Of a stretch of 6,149 bases of DNA, positions 5,968 to 6,149 are shown in pieces. The DNA is from a bacterium (GTDB lineage: Bacteria > Elusimicrobiota > Elusimicrobia > Elusimicrobiales > UBA9959): contig JAJZVJ010000168.1 in NCBI GenBank assembly GCA_021845705.1, positions 1 through 6,149 on the forward strand, in the 5' to 3' direction. Under the pieces are notes generated by a model. That model was not told where the DNA came from. It saw only the letters and a program-made list of their open reading frames with translations, and did not search any database. Both the position numbers and the translations under genes were made by a program. The stretch's first letter is position 1. Each line of letters starts with the position of its first letter.

Positions 5968-6149
5968 TTTAAACCTCCGGATTTTCCGCGTTTGTACTTC
6001 TTTTGAAAGTCTACAAAATAAAACGGGAAAAAGCCAATAACGCGCCGCCCGCGCACAGCATTTTCTAATCCAAGGATGAGCCTGAAATCACTCGTCGTGA
6101 TTCCGTCGTGAATTTGTAGCCGGTCCTCCTTTTTGAAACAGGTTTAAGC
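5968..6149 (-). promoter_or_regulatory. Upstream region of slipin: weak promoter candidate and a small repeat cluster
   Basis: This 182-nt stretch holds no convincing gene. On the minus strand GGAGGT (5978-5973) is the slipin ribosome binding site. TTGGCT (6037-6032) and TAGACT (6013-6008), 18 nt apart, are a weak sigma-70-like pair. Further out, CGTCGTGA occurs twice at an 11-nt period (6093-6100 and 6104-6111). AATCAC/GTGATT (6086-6091 and 6097-6102) forms an inverted repeat overlapping the first copy. One minus-strand frame is open from the right edge to a TAG at 6067-6065 (27 codons) and could be the tail of an upstream gene, but it resembles nothing I know. Confidence 0.3.

Noticed and set aside
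6065..6149. Partial minus-strand coding end at the right edge
   Set aside because: One frame is open for 27 codons to a TAG, but all frames here are short, the peptide resembles nothing known, and no coding signature is seen.

Overview
The window looks like chromosomal DNA from a GC-rich, Gram-negative (diderm) bacterium. The diderm call rests on the first gene, which has a Sec signal peptide and ends in a typical outer-membrane beta-barrel terminus (hydrophobic or aromatic at -1, -3 and -5, final Phe). Codons are mostly GC-rich, with frequent ATA for isoleucine. The species cannot be named from the sequence. A less-studied diderm phylum such as Elusimicrobiota would fit, but that is an impression only. 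There is no sign of insertion sequences, phage genes, CRISPR, tRNA or rRNA.

Layout. Positions 1-97 are a leader containing a long imperfect stem-loop (6-70). On the + strand, 98-1321 (outer-membrane beta-barrel protein) and 1323-2948 (exported FecR-domain protein) are one nucleotide apart and clearly form a two-gene operon. A GC-rich hairpin at 2992-3012 separates this operon from a convergent set of minus-strand genes. Reading leftwards from the right end, these are a slipin (stomatin/SPFH protein, 5967-5221) with a strong intrinsic terminator (5201-5165), hemW (5130-4039), a 98-residue single-TM protein (3984-3688) and a 223-residue multi-TM protein (3701-3030). The last two overlap by 14 nt.

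How the parts may work together. The + operon probably encodes two cell-envelope partners: a barrel in the outer membrane and a large periplasmic or surface protein with an N-terminal FecR domain. Neither an ECF sigma factor nor a TonB-dependent receptor is in the window, so this is not a visible FecIR-type signalling unit. HemW (radical SAM, heme-chaperone family) and slipin are widespread housekeeping genes. The two membrane proteins after hemW are unrecognised and may be co-transcribed with it. The least understood material is the barrel/FecR pair, the coupled membrane-protein pair and the structured leader at the left edge. I see no convincing evidence of a defence system or other named exotic system.
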